Below, one piece after another: positions 1 through 6,009 of a DNA stretch of 7,140 bases. The position numbers were made by a program, and so were the translations under genes. The first letter of the stretch is position 1, and each line of letters opens with the position of its first letter. The notes under the pieces are model-generated. The model saw only the letters and a list, made by a program, of their open reading frames with translations, was not told where the DNA came from and searched no databases. Source of the DNA: Desulfobacteraceae bacterium (GTDB lineage Bacteria; Desulfobacterota; Desulfobacteria; Desulfobacterales; BuS5); assembly GCA_030592105.1 (NCBI GenBank), contig JAUVKE010000128.1, forward strand, positions 1-7,140. Direction: 5' to 3'.

Positions 1-85
1 CATAATTAAACTTCACTGGATTATCGATTAAAATCTTCAATCAACATATAGATTGTCAAATAATAAATTTCATACAGCCAGATGT

Positions 86-175
86 TAGACTGAGCTATGG
101 TGAAATTTAAAAAGCTCTGGCTGTTTGAGCGCAGCGAGTTTCAGAGGTTTTTTAATTTTATTATAGCTCAGTCTA
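86..175. repeat. 90-nt near-perfect hairpin (palindromic element or structured RNA)
   Basis: Positions 86-119 pair with 142-175 in a continuous 34-position stem around a 22-nt loop (120-141). The outer 13 bp are perfect: AGACTGAGCTAT at 87-98 faces ATAGCTCAGTCT at 163-174, and T86 pairs with A175. Only G114/G147 and T108/T153 fail to pair. Three positions (99, 100, 102) are G-T, which pair as G-U only in RNA read from the + strand. The loop contains a GAGCGCAGCGAG stretch. No ORF covers it. It may be a small dispersed palindromic element (MITE- or REP-like) or a structured RNA; the sequence alone does not decide. The rest of 1-285 shows no gene. Confidence 0.75.
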
Positions 176-243
176 TTGCTGAAATTATTTATGTGACGGT
201 CTATACCTGAAAACAAGGGCGCGTATTTTGAAAATTTTTGAAA

Positions 244-273
244 TTGACTTATTAATAGCCTGGGGAAAATATT
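244..273 (+). promoter_or_regulatory. possible sigma-70-type promoter for the Ldh-family gene
   Basis: TTGACT (244-249) matches five of six bases of a -35 box. A weak -10 candidate, AATATT (268-273), lies 18 nt downstream in an AT-rich stretch and matches four of six consensus bases. It would start transcription shortly before the Shine-Dalgarno at 288. The -10 is poor, so this is tentative. Confidence 0.3.
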
Positions 274-287
274 TACATAAGATCTAT

Positions 288-294
288 GGAGGAG
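288..294 (+). promoter_or_regulatory. ribosome binding site fixing the start at 301
   Basis: GGAGGAG lies six A residues before the ATG at 301. An in-frame ATG at 286 overlaps this Shine-Dalgarno and has none of its own, so translation should begin at 301 and not 286. Confidence 0.85.
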
Positions 295-300
295 AAAAAA

Positions 301-1293
301 ATGAAAATATCACTTGATGAATTAAAGGATTTAACAACAAAGGCTTTAAAAAGTTATGGGTATAATAATGAAGAGATATCGGGCATAAGTGATATTTTGA
401 TTTATGCTCAGCTTCGCGGGAATACTCAGGGGGTGGTCAAGTTAATTGGGCCTGGTATTCCAAAAAGCCCCGATGCAGGAGAGATTGTTATTGAAAAAGA
501 GACTGGAGTGTCCGCCAGAATCAACGGGAATAAGAACCATGCCATGGTCGTGGTAAAAAAGGGGCTTGATATTCTTTTGGAAAAGGGGAAAAAGAACGGT
601 TTCGGAATTGTTGGTACTTATAATACAAATACATCTTCAGGGGCCATAGGTTATCTCGCATCTGAAATAGCCAAAAAAAAGATGATAGGTTTTGTATTTG
701 CAAGCTCTCCTGAAAGGGTGGCCGCATATGGCTCCTATGAACCGGTTTTTGGAACAAATCCTGTTGCTGTGGGAATACCTGCAGCTCCTGATAATATTGT
801 CCTTGATATGTCCACCGCAGCCATCTCTTTTTATGGTTTGGTAGAGGCTAAAACAGCAGGGAAAACCATACCGTCAGATGTTGCTTATGATTTTCAAGGA
901 AATCCCACAACGAGTCCCCATGAAGCTATTAAGGGTGCTATCCGTTCCTTTGATCGAAGTTATAAAGGCTCCAGCCTTGCAATGATTGGTGAGATTCTGG
1001 CCGGCCCTCTTGTGGGTGCTGCATTTTCCGGTATTGGAGATAGTAAAGGAAACTGGGGGCACTTGATGATTGCCATTGATCCTGAAATTCTCGGGAGCCG
1101 TGATGAATTTGCTGAAAATGTAACAAGGCTTATCAAAAAGGTTAAATCTTCAAAAAAGCTGGATGGGGTTACGCAGATTTTTGCCCCGGGGGAAAGGGGC
1201 GCAGCAATGATGAAACAGTGCCTGGAAGATGGGGAGATAGAGATTGAGGAAAATTTATTAAAGGAACTGCGTGCTGTTGGGGCTGATTATTAA
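301..1293 (+). CDS. Ldh/YiaK-family NAD(P)-dependent oxidoreductase, divergent active site
   Basis: A 330-aa protein of the malate/L-lactate dehydrogenase (Ldh_2, YiaK/YlbC-like) family, whose members are cytosolic and reduce or oxidise 2-oxo/2-hydroxy acids with NAD(P). Family features seen are the N-terminal helical segment, GTNPVAVGIP (151-160), LDMSTAAISFYG (168-179), KG-S-LAMIGEILAG (222-235) and WGHLMIAIDP (252-261). Length is normal for the family. The usual S-H-G-V motif near the N-terminus, whose His is catalytic in YiaK (from memory), reads N-T-Q-G-V here (41-45). The second usual His, in an N-S-x-H-x-G-like segment, is replaced by N-T-N-T-S-S-G (108-114). Substrate is therefore not predictable, and it may be a divergent subgroup. 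The start at 301 is set by the strong GGAGGAG. The gene stands alone on the + strand, convergent with the decarboxylase cluster, so functional linkage to it is not shown. Confidence 0.88.
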   Translation: MKISLDELKDLTTKALKSYGYNNEEISGISDILIYAQLRGNTQGVVKLIGPGIPKSPDAGEIVIEKETGVSARINGNKNHAMVVVKKGLDILLEKGKKNGFGIVGTYNTNTSSGAIGYLASEIAKKKMIGFVFASSPERVAAYGSYEPVFGTNPVAVGIPAAPDNIVLDMSTAAISFYGLVEAKTAGKTIPSDVAYDFQGNPTTSPHEAIKGAIRSFDRSYKGSSLAMIGEILAGPLVGAAFSGIGDSKGNWGHLMIAIDPEILGSRDEFAENVTRLIKKVKSSKKLDGVTQIFAPGERGAAMMKQCLEDGEIEIEENLLKELRAVGADY

Positions 1294-1317
1294 TCCGGAT
1301 AATGGTAGTATTTTTTT

Positions 1318-1344
1318 TCGTTCCCAGGCAGAGCCTGGGAACGA
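1318..1344. repeat. perfect 12-bp inverted repeat in convergent intergenic gap
   Basis: TCGTTCCCAGGC (1318-1329) and its exact complement GCCTGGGAACGA (1333-1344) enclose the loop AGA. A run of eight T (1311-1318) precedes it on the + strand. It sits between the ends of the Ldh-family gene and gcdA (gap 1294-1450) and could stop or shield transcripts from both sides. Neither orientation has a U tract after the stem, so it is not a textbook intrinsic terminator. From memory, very similar CCCAGGC/GCCTGGG hairpins recur in the intergenic regions of several proteobacterial groups, so a dispersed REP-like repeat is likely. The rest of the gap shows no gene. Confidence 0.8.
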
Positions 1345-1450
1345 GTGTAAGAATAAGACTTCATGATTCGATATTAAATCAGTATGTTAGATGAGAGACA
1401 TCCTTTACTTAAAAAATGTTACTTTTTTGTATCGCACCCCCCTGGTATAA

Positions 1451-3184
1451 CTATCCCCTGATAATTCTGGGGAGAATCATTTGATGCTGGGGGCATATGG
1501 ACTTGGGATTTTGATAAGCCGCCCCTGCAAAGGCGACCAGATATTTTCTTAAATCGTTCATTTTTACAATTTCATCCACAAGACCTCTTTTAGCGCAGGC
1601 AACGGGCCTTGATTGATCATAATAAAGTTCGGATAATTTATTCATGCTGTCTATTACAGGGTCAAGGGAGTTTCCAGCCTCTTTTTCTTTTACAAGTCTG
1701 CGGGAATAGGTTGCCACAGCTGCGGTTTCACCATGCATTACGTAAATTTCCGTGGCTGCTGTTCCCAGGGAAAAGGCATTATGTCTATTTGCAGTTGGTC
1801 CACCAAGAAGATAATGGGCGGCAGCTGTCCCTTTTCTTAGTACCACCAGTATCATCGGCCGATCAGTATTTTGTATGGAATAGACTAATCCCTGGCCCAG
1901 ACCCAAAAGTTCTGCTTTTTCTGCTTCATCACCCACATCAATTCCCGTTGTATCCTGGAACCAGATTACAGGAATTTTATCTCTATCGCAAAGAGTGACA
2001 AATTCAGACATTTTGATTAACCCCTGTCTGTAGAGTTTCCCGCCTATTCCCGGGTATGAAGCATATTCAGGATAATCTTTACCCAGATATCCCTGGCGGT
2101 TACCAATGCAGGCCACAAGGAACCCGTCGATCTTGCAGAGACCTGTGTAGATTTCCGGCCCGTAATCCGGCCTGTATTCCATATGCTCGCTGGAGTCGAC
2201 AAGGCGTGAAAGAATCTGGTCAAAATCGTATACTTTTTTCTGATCAAAGGGTAAAAGACGATAAAGATCATCATCTGTAAGTTCAGGTTTTTTGGGTTCG
2301 GTTACCCGGAAAAAAAGCGGATCGTATGATGGGATTTTTCCCATATAATCCCTAATCCCATCTAAAACTTCAGTCTCCTTGTCATAAACATATCTAAAAA
2401 AACCTGTATGATCATAATGGATTTTAACAGTCCCAGGCGGTTTTGCCTTGAAATGCTTTGTGGTTTCTATGATGCTTTCTGCAATTTCTGTATCAAATCC
2501 CCCCTGGGGAGTCATCCCCGAGACTATTCCTGCGCCTCCCAAAGCCATATTGCAATCTTTATGGGCAAATAATACCGTGGGGCTGATGCTGTGGTAACCA
2601 CCACCAGCAGGGTTTGTGCCGAATATTCCGGCCAGAATGGGAACTCCCAGCTGTTCTAATTCCGCATGCCTGTAAAATGTGGTTCCAGAACCCCGGCGGT
2701 TAGCATAAAATTTTTCCTGCTGGGGCAATTTGGCGCCGCTGCAGTTAACAAGCCAGATCAGGGGAATATTTAGTCTTTTGGCAAGATCGGTGACCCTGAG
2801 GATGTTTTCAGGCTGCCCTGGAAGCCAGGCGCCAGCCATGACTTTATTATCGAAACCTATTACCACTGCCCATTTTCCGGCAACCTTTCCTATTCCGTCT
2901 ATGACATTGGTTGTCCCCTCCACATTATCTTCAGGATTTAAAAGGGTGTGCAAAGGGCACCAGGTTCCTGGATCAACAAGGTATTCCAGGCGCTGCCAGA
3001 CTGTCATCTGACCCCTTGCATTAATTTTTTCTTCAGGAAAACCCGCATTTTTTACATTGTCGATCTCTTTATCTACAACCGATTCAGCCTTTTTTACGTT
3101 ATCGACGTTCTCTGTTGTTCTTTTTATCTCACCCTTTCTCATTTCGCGGCCGAATCGATCCATTTTTTCAAAATAAGGTCTCAT
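1451..3184 (-). CDS. gcdA: glutaconyl-CoA decarboxylase alpha subunit (carboxyltransferase)
   Basis: A 577-aa biotin-dependent carboxyltransferase that moves the carboxyl group of (E)-glutaconyl-CoA to the biotin of the carrier subunit, releasing crotonyl-CoA. It resembles Acidaminococcus GcdA (about 587 aa, from memory) along its whole length, including the ends: it closes with CPQHQMILPRIIRG against CPFHQMILPRAIRE. Carboxyltransferase motifs include AGGGYHSISPT (193-203), the oxyanion loop GGAGI (216-220), QDTTGIDVG (410-418) and KGTAAAHYLLGGP (451-463). Oxaloacetate decarboxylase alpha is a different fold, and methylmalonyl-CoA decarboxylase alpha is shorter (about 510 aa), so GcdA fits best. 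The chosen ATG has AAGGA seven nt upstream. An ATG 19 codons earlier (3241) has no such site and would add residues absent from the family. It is the last gene of the cluster. In aromatic-degrading sulfate reducers this step follows a non-decarboxylating glutaryl-CoA dehydrogenase (known biology); that gene is not in the window. Confidence 0.95.
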   Translation of the reverse strand: MRPYFEKMDRFGREMRKGEIKRTTENVDNVKKAESVVDKEIDNVKNAGFPEEKINARGQMTVWQRLEYLVDPGTWCPLHTLLNPEDNVEGTTNVIDGIGKVAGKWAVVIGFDNKVMAGAWLPGQPENILRVTDLAKRLNIPLIWLVNCSGAKLPQQEKFYANRRGSGTTFYRHAELEQLGVPILAGIFGTNPAGGGYHSISPTVLFAHKDCNMALGGAGIVSGMTPQGGFDTEIAESIIETTKHFKAKPPGTVKIHYDHTGFFRYVYDKETEVLDGIRDYMGKIPSYDPLFFRVTEPKKPELTDDDLYRLLPFDQKKVYDFDQILSRLVDSSEHMEYRPDYGPEIYTGLCKIDGFLVACIGNRQGYLGKDYPEYASYPGIGGKLYRQGLIKMSEFVTLCDRDKIPVIWFQDTTGIDVGDEAEKAELLGLGQGLVYSIQNTDRPMILVVLRKGTAAAHYLLGGPTANRHNAFSLGTAATEIYVMHGETAAVATYSRRLVKEKEAGNSLDPVIDSMNKLSELYYDQSRPVACAKRGLVDEIVKMNDLRKYLVAFAGAAYQNPKSICPQHQMILPRIIRG

Positions 3185-3191
3185 GATTATA

Positions 3192-3196
3192 TCCTT
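3192..3196 (-). promoter_or_regulatory. ribosome binding site fixing the gcdA start
   Basis: On the minus strand AAGGA lies seven nt before the ATG at 3184. It supports this start over the ATG at 3241. Confidence 0.75.
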
Positions 3197-3269
3197 AGTT
3201 TTATAATCATTCAGCTGTTTTAAAATGCTACTTGCAAACACGCTCCAGTTTTAATCAGATTATACCTGA

Positions 3270-3287
3270 AGCTGATACGTGTCAGCT
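3270..3287 (-). other. intergenic hairpin between biotin carrier gene and gcdA
   Basis: AGCTGATACGTGTCAGCT is an 18-bp near palindrome: six perfect pairs at each end, with one T-G mismatch near the centre. It lies 22 nt after the carrier stop codon and about 85 nt before gcdA. No U tract follows on the minus strand, so it is not an obvious terminator. It could be an mRNA processing or stability element, or a protein-binding palindrome. Confidence 0.5.
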
Positions 3288-3309
3288 GAATAGTTATTTT
3301 GTTTTTTTG

Positions 3310-3528
3310 TTATTCGTCGATAATAGCCAGCAGATCATCCTCTTCCACTTCGTCGCCCTGTTTTACTTTTATCTCTTTTACTGTTCCGTCACAAGGGACA
3401 TAAACGGGAGTTTCCATTTTCATTGCTTCGATTACCATAGCGTCCTGATCTTCTTCGACCTTGTCGCCCACGTTAATATCTATTTTAACAATTTTGCCCG
3501 CAAGGGGTGCTAAAAGTTCCTGTGCCAT
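3310..3528 (-). CDS. gcdC: biotin carboxyl carrier subunit of the decarboxylase (minimal, linkerless)
   Basis: A 72-aa protein that is essentially one biotinyl domain. The EAMKMET motif (34-40) marks Lys37 as the biotin attachment site, and the flanking half-repeats LLAPLAGKIVKIDINVGDKV and the C-terminal G-x-V-x-E-I-K-V-x-x-G-D-x-V match the two halves of a biotinyl/lipoyl fold. It should shuttle CO2 from GcdA to GcdB at the inner face of the membrane. Classical GcdC of Acidaminococcus carries a long Ala/Pro-rich linker before this domain (about 145 aa in total, from memory). Here the domain begins within the first few residues, so no linker exists. An AAGGA (3537-3541) sits eight nt before the ATG. 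The gene is between gcdB and gcdA, which ties it to this decarboxylase. A role for another carboxylase is possible but less likely. The gcdC name is by position and function. Confidence 0.93.
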   Translation of the reverse strand: MAQELLAPLAGKIVKIDINVGDKVEEDQDAMVIEAMKMETPVYVPCDGTVKEIKVKQGDEVEEDDLLAIIDE

Positions 3529-3586
3529 GATTGTTTTCCTTTTGTTTTTGTAATAATTGTTCGAAAAGTGCTGATAACTGACAACT

Positions 3587-3599
3587 GCGGCTTCGCCGC
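3587..3599 (-). other. GC-rich hairpin directly after gcdB
   Basis: GCGGC (3587-3591) and GCCGC (3595-3599) form a 5-bp stem with a three-base loop (GAA on the minus strand). It starts one nt after the gcdB stop codon in otherwise AT-rich DNA. No U tract follows, so read-through to the carrier gene is expected. It could protect the upstream mRNA's 3' end or act as an attenuator. Confidence 0.5.
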
Positions 3600-3600
3600 T

Positions 3601-4719
3601 TTAGCTTAACAATGTTAAAAAAACTCCTGCTGCGATAACCGTACCTATAACTCCGGCAACATTGGGAGCCATGGCATGCATTAAAAGATAATTTTTTTTA
3701 TCTGCCTCAGCACCTAATTTGTGGACAACCCTTGCAGCCATGGGGACTGCGGAGACTCCGGCTGCCCCAATTAAGGGGTTGATTTTTATTTTGGTAAAAA
3801 GATTCATAAATTTTGCCAGCAATATTCCCGAGGCTGTGCTTAACATGAATGCAAACATCCCCAAAAGAAATATAAAGATCACTTTGGGTTGTAAAAAGGC
3901 TTCTGCGTTCATTGTTGCACCCACAGGAAGTCCTAAAAATATTGTTGCGGTATTCATTAGTTCATTTTTTGCTGTTTGTGCCAGCCTGTCCACCACTTTT
4001 GCTTCTCTAAAAAGGTTTCCCAGCATGAGCATGGAAAATAAAGGGGCGGCCGCAGGAATAAGGAGAATAATCAGAAGCATGGAAATAATGGGAAATAAAA
4101 TTTTTTCAATATGCTTGACTTTTCTGGATTTTTTCATCCTTATGAGCCGTTCTTCTTTTGTTGTTAAAAGCTTCATTATTGGGGGCTGGATAATCGGCAC
4201 CAGCGCCATGTAGGAATATGCAGCAACTGCACATGTTCCGAGCATGTGAGGAGCAAGTTTGGCAGCAAGAAATATCGTTGTTGGTCCGTCTGCCCCCCCT
4301 ATAATCCCGATTGTTGCTGCTTCATTTAAATCGAATCCCATGGCACGGGCGGCAAAAAAAGTAAGGTAGACCCCTGCCTGGGCCCCCGCCCCCAGAAAAA
4401 TAAGAGAAGGTCTTGCAATAAGAGGCCCGAAATCTGTAAGTGCTCCCAGGCAAAGAAAAATTAAAGGGGGAATAATCTCCCATTGTATGCCGTAATGGTA
4501 AAATTTCCAGAGTAATCCTTCCCCAGCTTCCATGAGCCCTGAAAGGGGAATATTGGCCAGAATAATTCCAAACCCTATGGGGAGCAGTAAAAATGGTTCA
4601 TATTCTTTTGCTATGGCAAGGTAGATTAATGTAAAGCCGATGAACCACATCAGAATCATGCCTGGGGTAAGATGAAAAAAACCGGAGGTTTTAGCTGAAT
4701 ATAGCAGATTTTCAATCAT
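3601..4719 (-). CDS. gcdB: Na+-translocating glutaconyl-CoA decarboxylase beta subunit
   Basis: A 372-aa multi-pass inner-membrane protein that decarboxylates carboxybiotin and couples this to Na+ export (OadB/MmdB/GcdB family; Acidaminococcus GcdB is about 375 aa, from memory). Residues shown to matter in Klebsiella OadB (D203, Y229, N373, G377, S382, R389) line up with identical spacing here: D144 in GGADGPTTIF, Y170 in AAYSYMALVP, then N314, G318, S323 and R330 in NPLIGAAGVSAVPMAAR. The C-terminal HAMAPNVAGVIGTVIAAGV is also typical. All ion-coupling residues are present, so the pump should be functional. Its ATG lies within the end of the upstream 41-aa gene (8-nt overlap, ATGATTGA). The sequence just before is a run of A with no Shine-Dalgarno, so initiation probably depends on translational coupling. 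The family covers several decarboxylases; glutaconyl-CoA specificity is inferred from gcdA. Confidence 0.95.
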   Translation of the reverse strand: MIENLLYSAKTSGFFHLTPGMILMWFIGFTLIYLAIAKEYEPFLLLPIGFGIILANIPLSGLMEAGEGLLWKFYHYGIQWEIIPPLIFLCLGALTDFGPLIARPSLIFLGAGAQAGVYLTFFAARAMGFDLNEAATIGIIGGADGPTTIFLAAKLAPHMLGTCAVAAYSYMALVPIIQPPIMKLLTTKEERLIRMKKSRKVKHIEKILFPIISMLLIILLIPAAAPLFSMLMLGNLFREAKVVDRLAQTAKNELMNTATIFLGLPVGATMNAEAFLQPKVIFIFLLGMFAFMLSTASGILLAKFMNLFTKIKINPLIGAAGVSAVPMAARVVHKLGAEADKKNYLLMHAMAPNVAGVIGTVIAAGVFLTLLS

Positions 4720-4837
4720 TTTTTTTTATCAATTTGTCTGTAATTATAAATGTGAGTTTAATTGATGCGTAAAGGAGGAGCATCCCGAAAAATACACCTG
4801 AAATTCCTGTTAAAAAGACTGTTAGTGAATTTATCAT
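4712..4837 (-). CDS. 41-aa OadG/GcdD-like small membrane subunit
   Basis: This short gene is easily missed. Its ATG at 4835-4837 begins a 41-residue protein, with MINSLTVFLTGISGVFFGML as the first 20 residues, followed by LLYASIKLTFIITDKLI and a charged KKND tail. It is one hydrophobic helix with a G-x-x-x-V-F-F-G-M-L pattern like the membrane helix of OadG/MmdD/GcdD, the small subunit that holds Na+ decarboxylase complexes together. It lies directly upstream of gcdB, where oadG-type genes are often found, and overlaps it by eight nt. Classical GcdD is about 107 aa (from memory) with an Ala/Pro linker and soluble tail, both absent here. The ribosome site is weak (AAAG, A-rich). I am fairly confident it is translated, because of its position, overlap and family-like helix. 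The subunit assignment is inferred from pattern and location. Confidence 0.78.
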   Translation of the reverse strand: MINSLTVFLTGISGVFFGMLLLYASIKLTFIITDKLIKKND

Positions 4838-4868
4838 TTTTTTCTTTAAAATGTTTTGGGTTATAAAA

Positions 4869-5165
4869 TTATTGTTTTTTGATACAGGGAATATTTATTT
4901 TCTTACCATTTAAAAGAATAAAAACCTTGCCGTCATCCAAGGCCTTTATATGGGCTTTGATATCACAATGTCCCCTTAATTCAGGGTAAGTGTTCCTGAG
5001 ATAGGCAAAGTCGCTGGTTTCCAACAATTTTTTTAATATTTCTATTTTTTTTTCAAGCTGTTCAATATCTGCGTCAGGTTTAAAATAGTGTGAGATTGCC
5101 CTGTTGTATATTTTTTTTACTTCTGTTGCAATACAGTGGTGCCTGAGGTCGAGTTCTATTTTCAT
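4869..5165 (-). CDS. hypothetical 98-aa protein, conserved-operon candidate
   Basis: I do not recognise this protein. It is a soluble, Lys-rich 98-aa product with no signal peptide or membrane segment. The middle (about 33-50, DIEQLEKKIEILKKLLE) looks like an amphipathic helix or short coiled coil. The C-terminal third reads as beta strands (GKVFILLNGKKINIP, 79-93). His9-His10-Cys11 and His66-Cys67 plus Cys94 could bind metal, but this is speculation. Its ATG overlaps the amidohydrolase stop as ATGA (4 nt), a sign of translational coupling and of a real gene; no strong Shine-Dalgarno is seen. The OadG-like gene starts 31 nt after its stop. Position suggests a link to the amidohydrolase or to the decarboxylase, and the role is unknown. 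Confidence 0.75.
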   Translation of the reverse strand: MKIELDLRHHCIATEVKKIYNRAISHYFKPDADIEQLEKKIEILKKLLETSDFAYLRNTYPELRGHCDIKAHIKALDDGKVFILLNGKKINIPCIKKQ

Positions 5166-6004
5166 TTTATTTTAAGAAGTTTTTTCCCATTTTCCCCGCA
5201 GATTTTTTTTATATCGTCGGGGGATATTCCTGATTTTTCAAGTTCTTTGAAATATCTGGATGGCTTTAAAAGGGGGAAATCTGTGCCAAGCAAGATCTTT
5301 TCGACTCCCATAATGTTTTTTGCATGCAAATAGATCTCCGGGTCGTATAGAAATGGGGATGCGGCTGTATCAAAATATACGTTTTCCAGATTTTTTTTAA
5401 CCTCTTTTTTTAAAAGATTATAAAACAGGATACCCCCTCCCCAATGGGCAAGGACTATTTTGTTTAATGGGAACCTTTTTACCATTGTATATATCTGCAT
5501 GAGGGTATTTGGTGTTTTTCCAGGATAATAATGGCCCATTGGTTCGTTTGTGTGAATCATAACAGGGAGATCATTTTTCATAGATATCTCCATGACAGGT
5601 TCCAGGCGTTTAATGCTCTCTTCATCAATTCCGGATTTATAAAATGCGAGTTCACCTATTCCAGAGAGCCCGGCTTTTATGCATCGATGCGCTTCCTGAC
5701 CTGCTGTTTCATTAAAAAGGTCAAAACATCCAAATCCTTTGAAGCGGTCCGGAAATCTGGCCACAGATTCGATTATATAGTCGTTATGTTCTTTAAATGT
5801 ATCAGGATTTACCCAGGGGAAACCGAAAATAACAGATATATCCACGCCTTGCTCATCCATGGTATTTATAATTTCTTCTGTCCCCGACATTTTTGAACCT
5901 GGCAGGCTGTATAAAAGCTCGAAAGCAGGCTCATTTTTAAAATACTTTTCCCTGTTTTCCCGTATTTTTTTTGGAAAAATATGAGTATGAAAATCTATGA
6001 TCAC
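5162..6004 (-). CDS. amidohydrolase-family (ACMSD-like) metal-dependent protein
   Basis: A 280-aa TIM-barrel protein of the Amidohydrolase_2 group (COG2159-like), which holds metal-dependent hydrolases and non-oxidative decarboxylases of aromatic or related acids. Counting from the GTG start, expected metal/catalytic residues are visible: HxH at 6-8 (IIDFHTHIFP), E118 (GELAF), H151 (PVMIHTNEP), H187 (IVLAHWGGG) and D242 (LLGTDFP). The start is GTG at 6004: AGGAGGT (6012-6018) lies seven nt upstream and overlaps the last birA codons. A TTG at 6043, 13 codons earlier, lacks this support and would add residues before the conserved N-terminal strand. birA ends five nt upstream, and the 98-aa gene begins inside the stop codon. 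Substrate cannot be read from the sequence; a decarboxylase or hydrolase acting in the same aromatic/dicarboxylate pathway is a guess from context. Confidence 0.88.
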   Translation of the reverse strand: MIIDFHTHIFPKKIRENREKYFKNEPAFELLYSLPGSKMSGTEEIINTMDEQGVDISVIFGFPWVNPDTFKEHNDYIIESVARFPDRFKGFGCFDLFNETAGQEAHRCIKAGLSGIGELAFYKSGIDEESIKRLEPVMEISMKNDLPVMIHTNEPMGHYYPGKTPNTLMQIYTMVKRFPLNKIVLAHWGGGILFYNLLKKEVKKNLENVYFDTAASPFLYDPEIYLHAKNIMGVEKILLGTDFPLLKPSRYFKELEKSGISPDDIKKICGENGKKLLKIK

Positions 6005-6009
6005 TATAA

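Noticed and set aside
286..300. Start of the Ldh-family gene at ATG 286
   Set aside because: This ATG overlaps the GGAGGAG that serves the ATG at 301 and has no ribosome site of its own.
1318..1344. Classical rho-independent terminator
   Set aside because: The stem is strong, but no U tract follows it in either transcript direction; the T run precedes it on the + strand.
1609..1998. 129-aa open frame on the + strand
   Set aside because: Antisense to the strongly conserved gcdA coding sequence; low-complexity, shadow-like composition.
3185..3241. 19-codon N-terminal extension of gcdA from ATG at 3241
   Set aside because: The ATG at 3184 has AAGGA at good spacing and gives the family-like N-terminus; the extension has neither.
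3719..4213. 164-aa open frame on the + strand
   Set aside because: It lies wholly antisense to gcdB, has no recognisable motifs, and arises from gcdB codon bias.
1451..4837. Methylmalonyl-CoA or oxaloacetate decarboxylase
   Set aside because: The alpha subunit has the length and N- and C-terminal sequence of GcdA, not of the shorter MmdA or the unrelated OadA fold.
5531..5896. 121-aa open frame on the + strand
   Set aside because: Antisense shadow of the amidohydrolase gene, with no family-like features.
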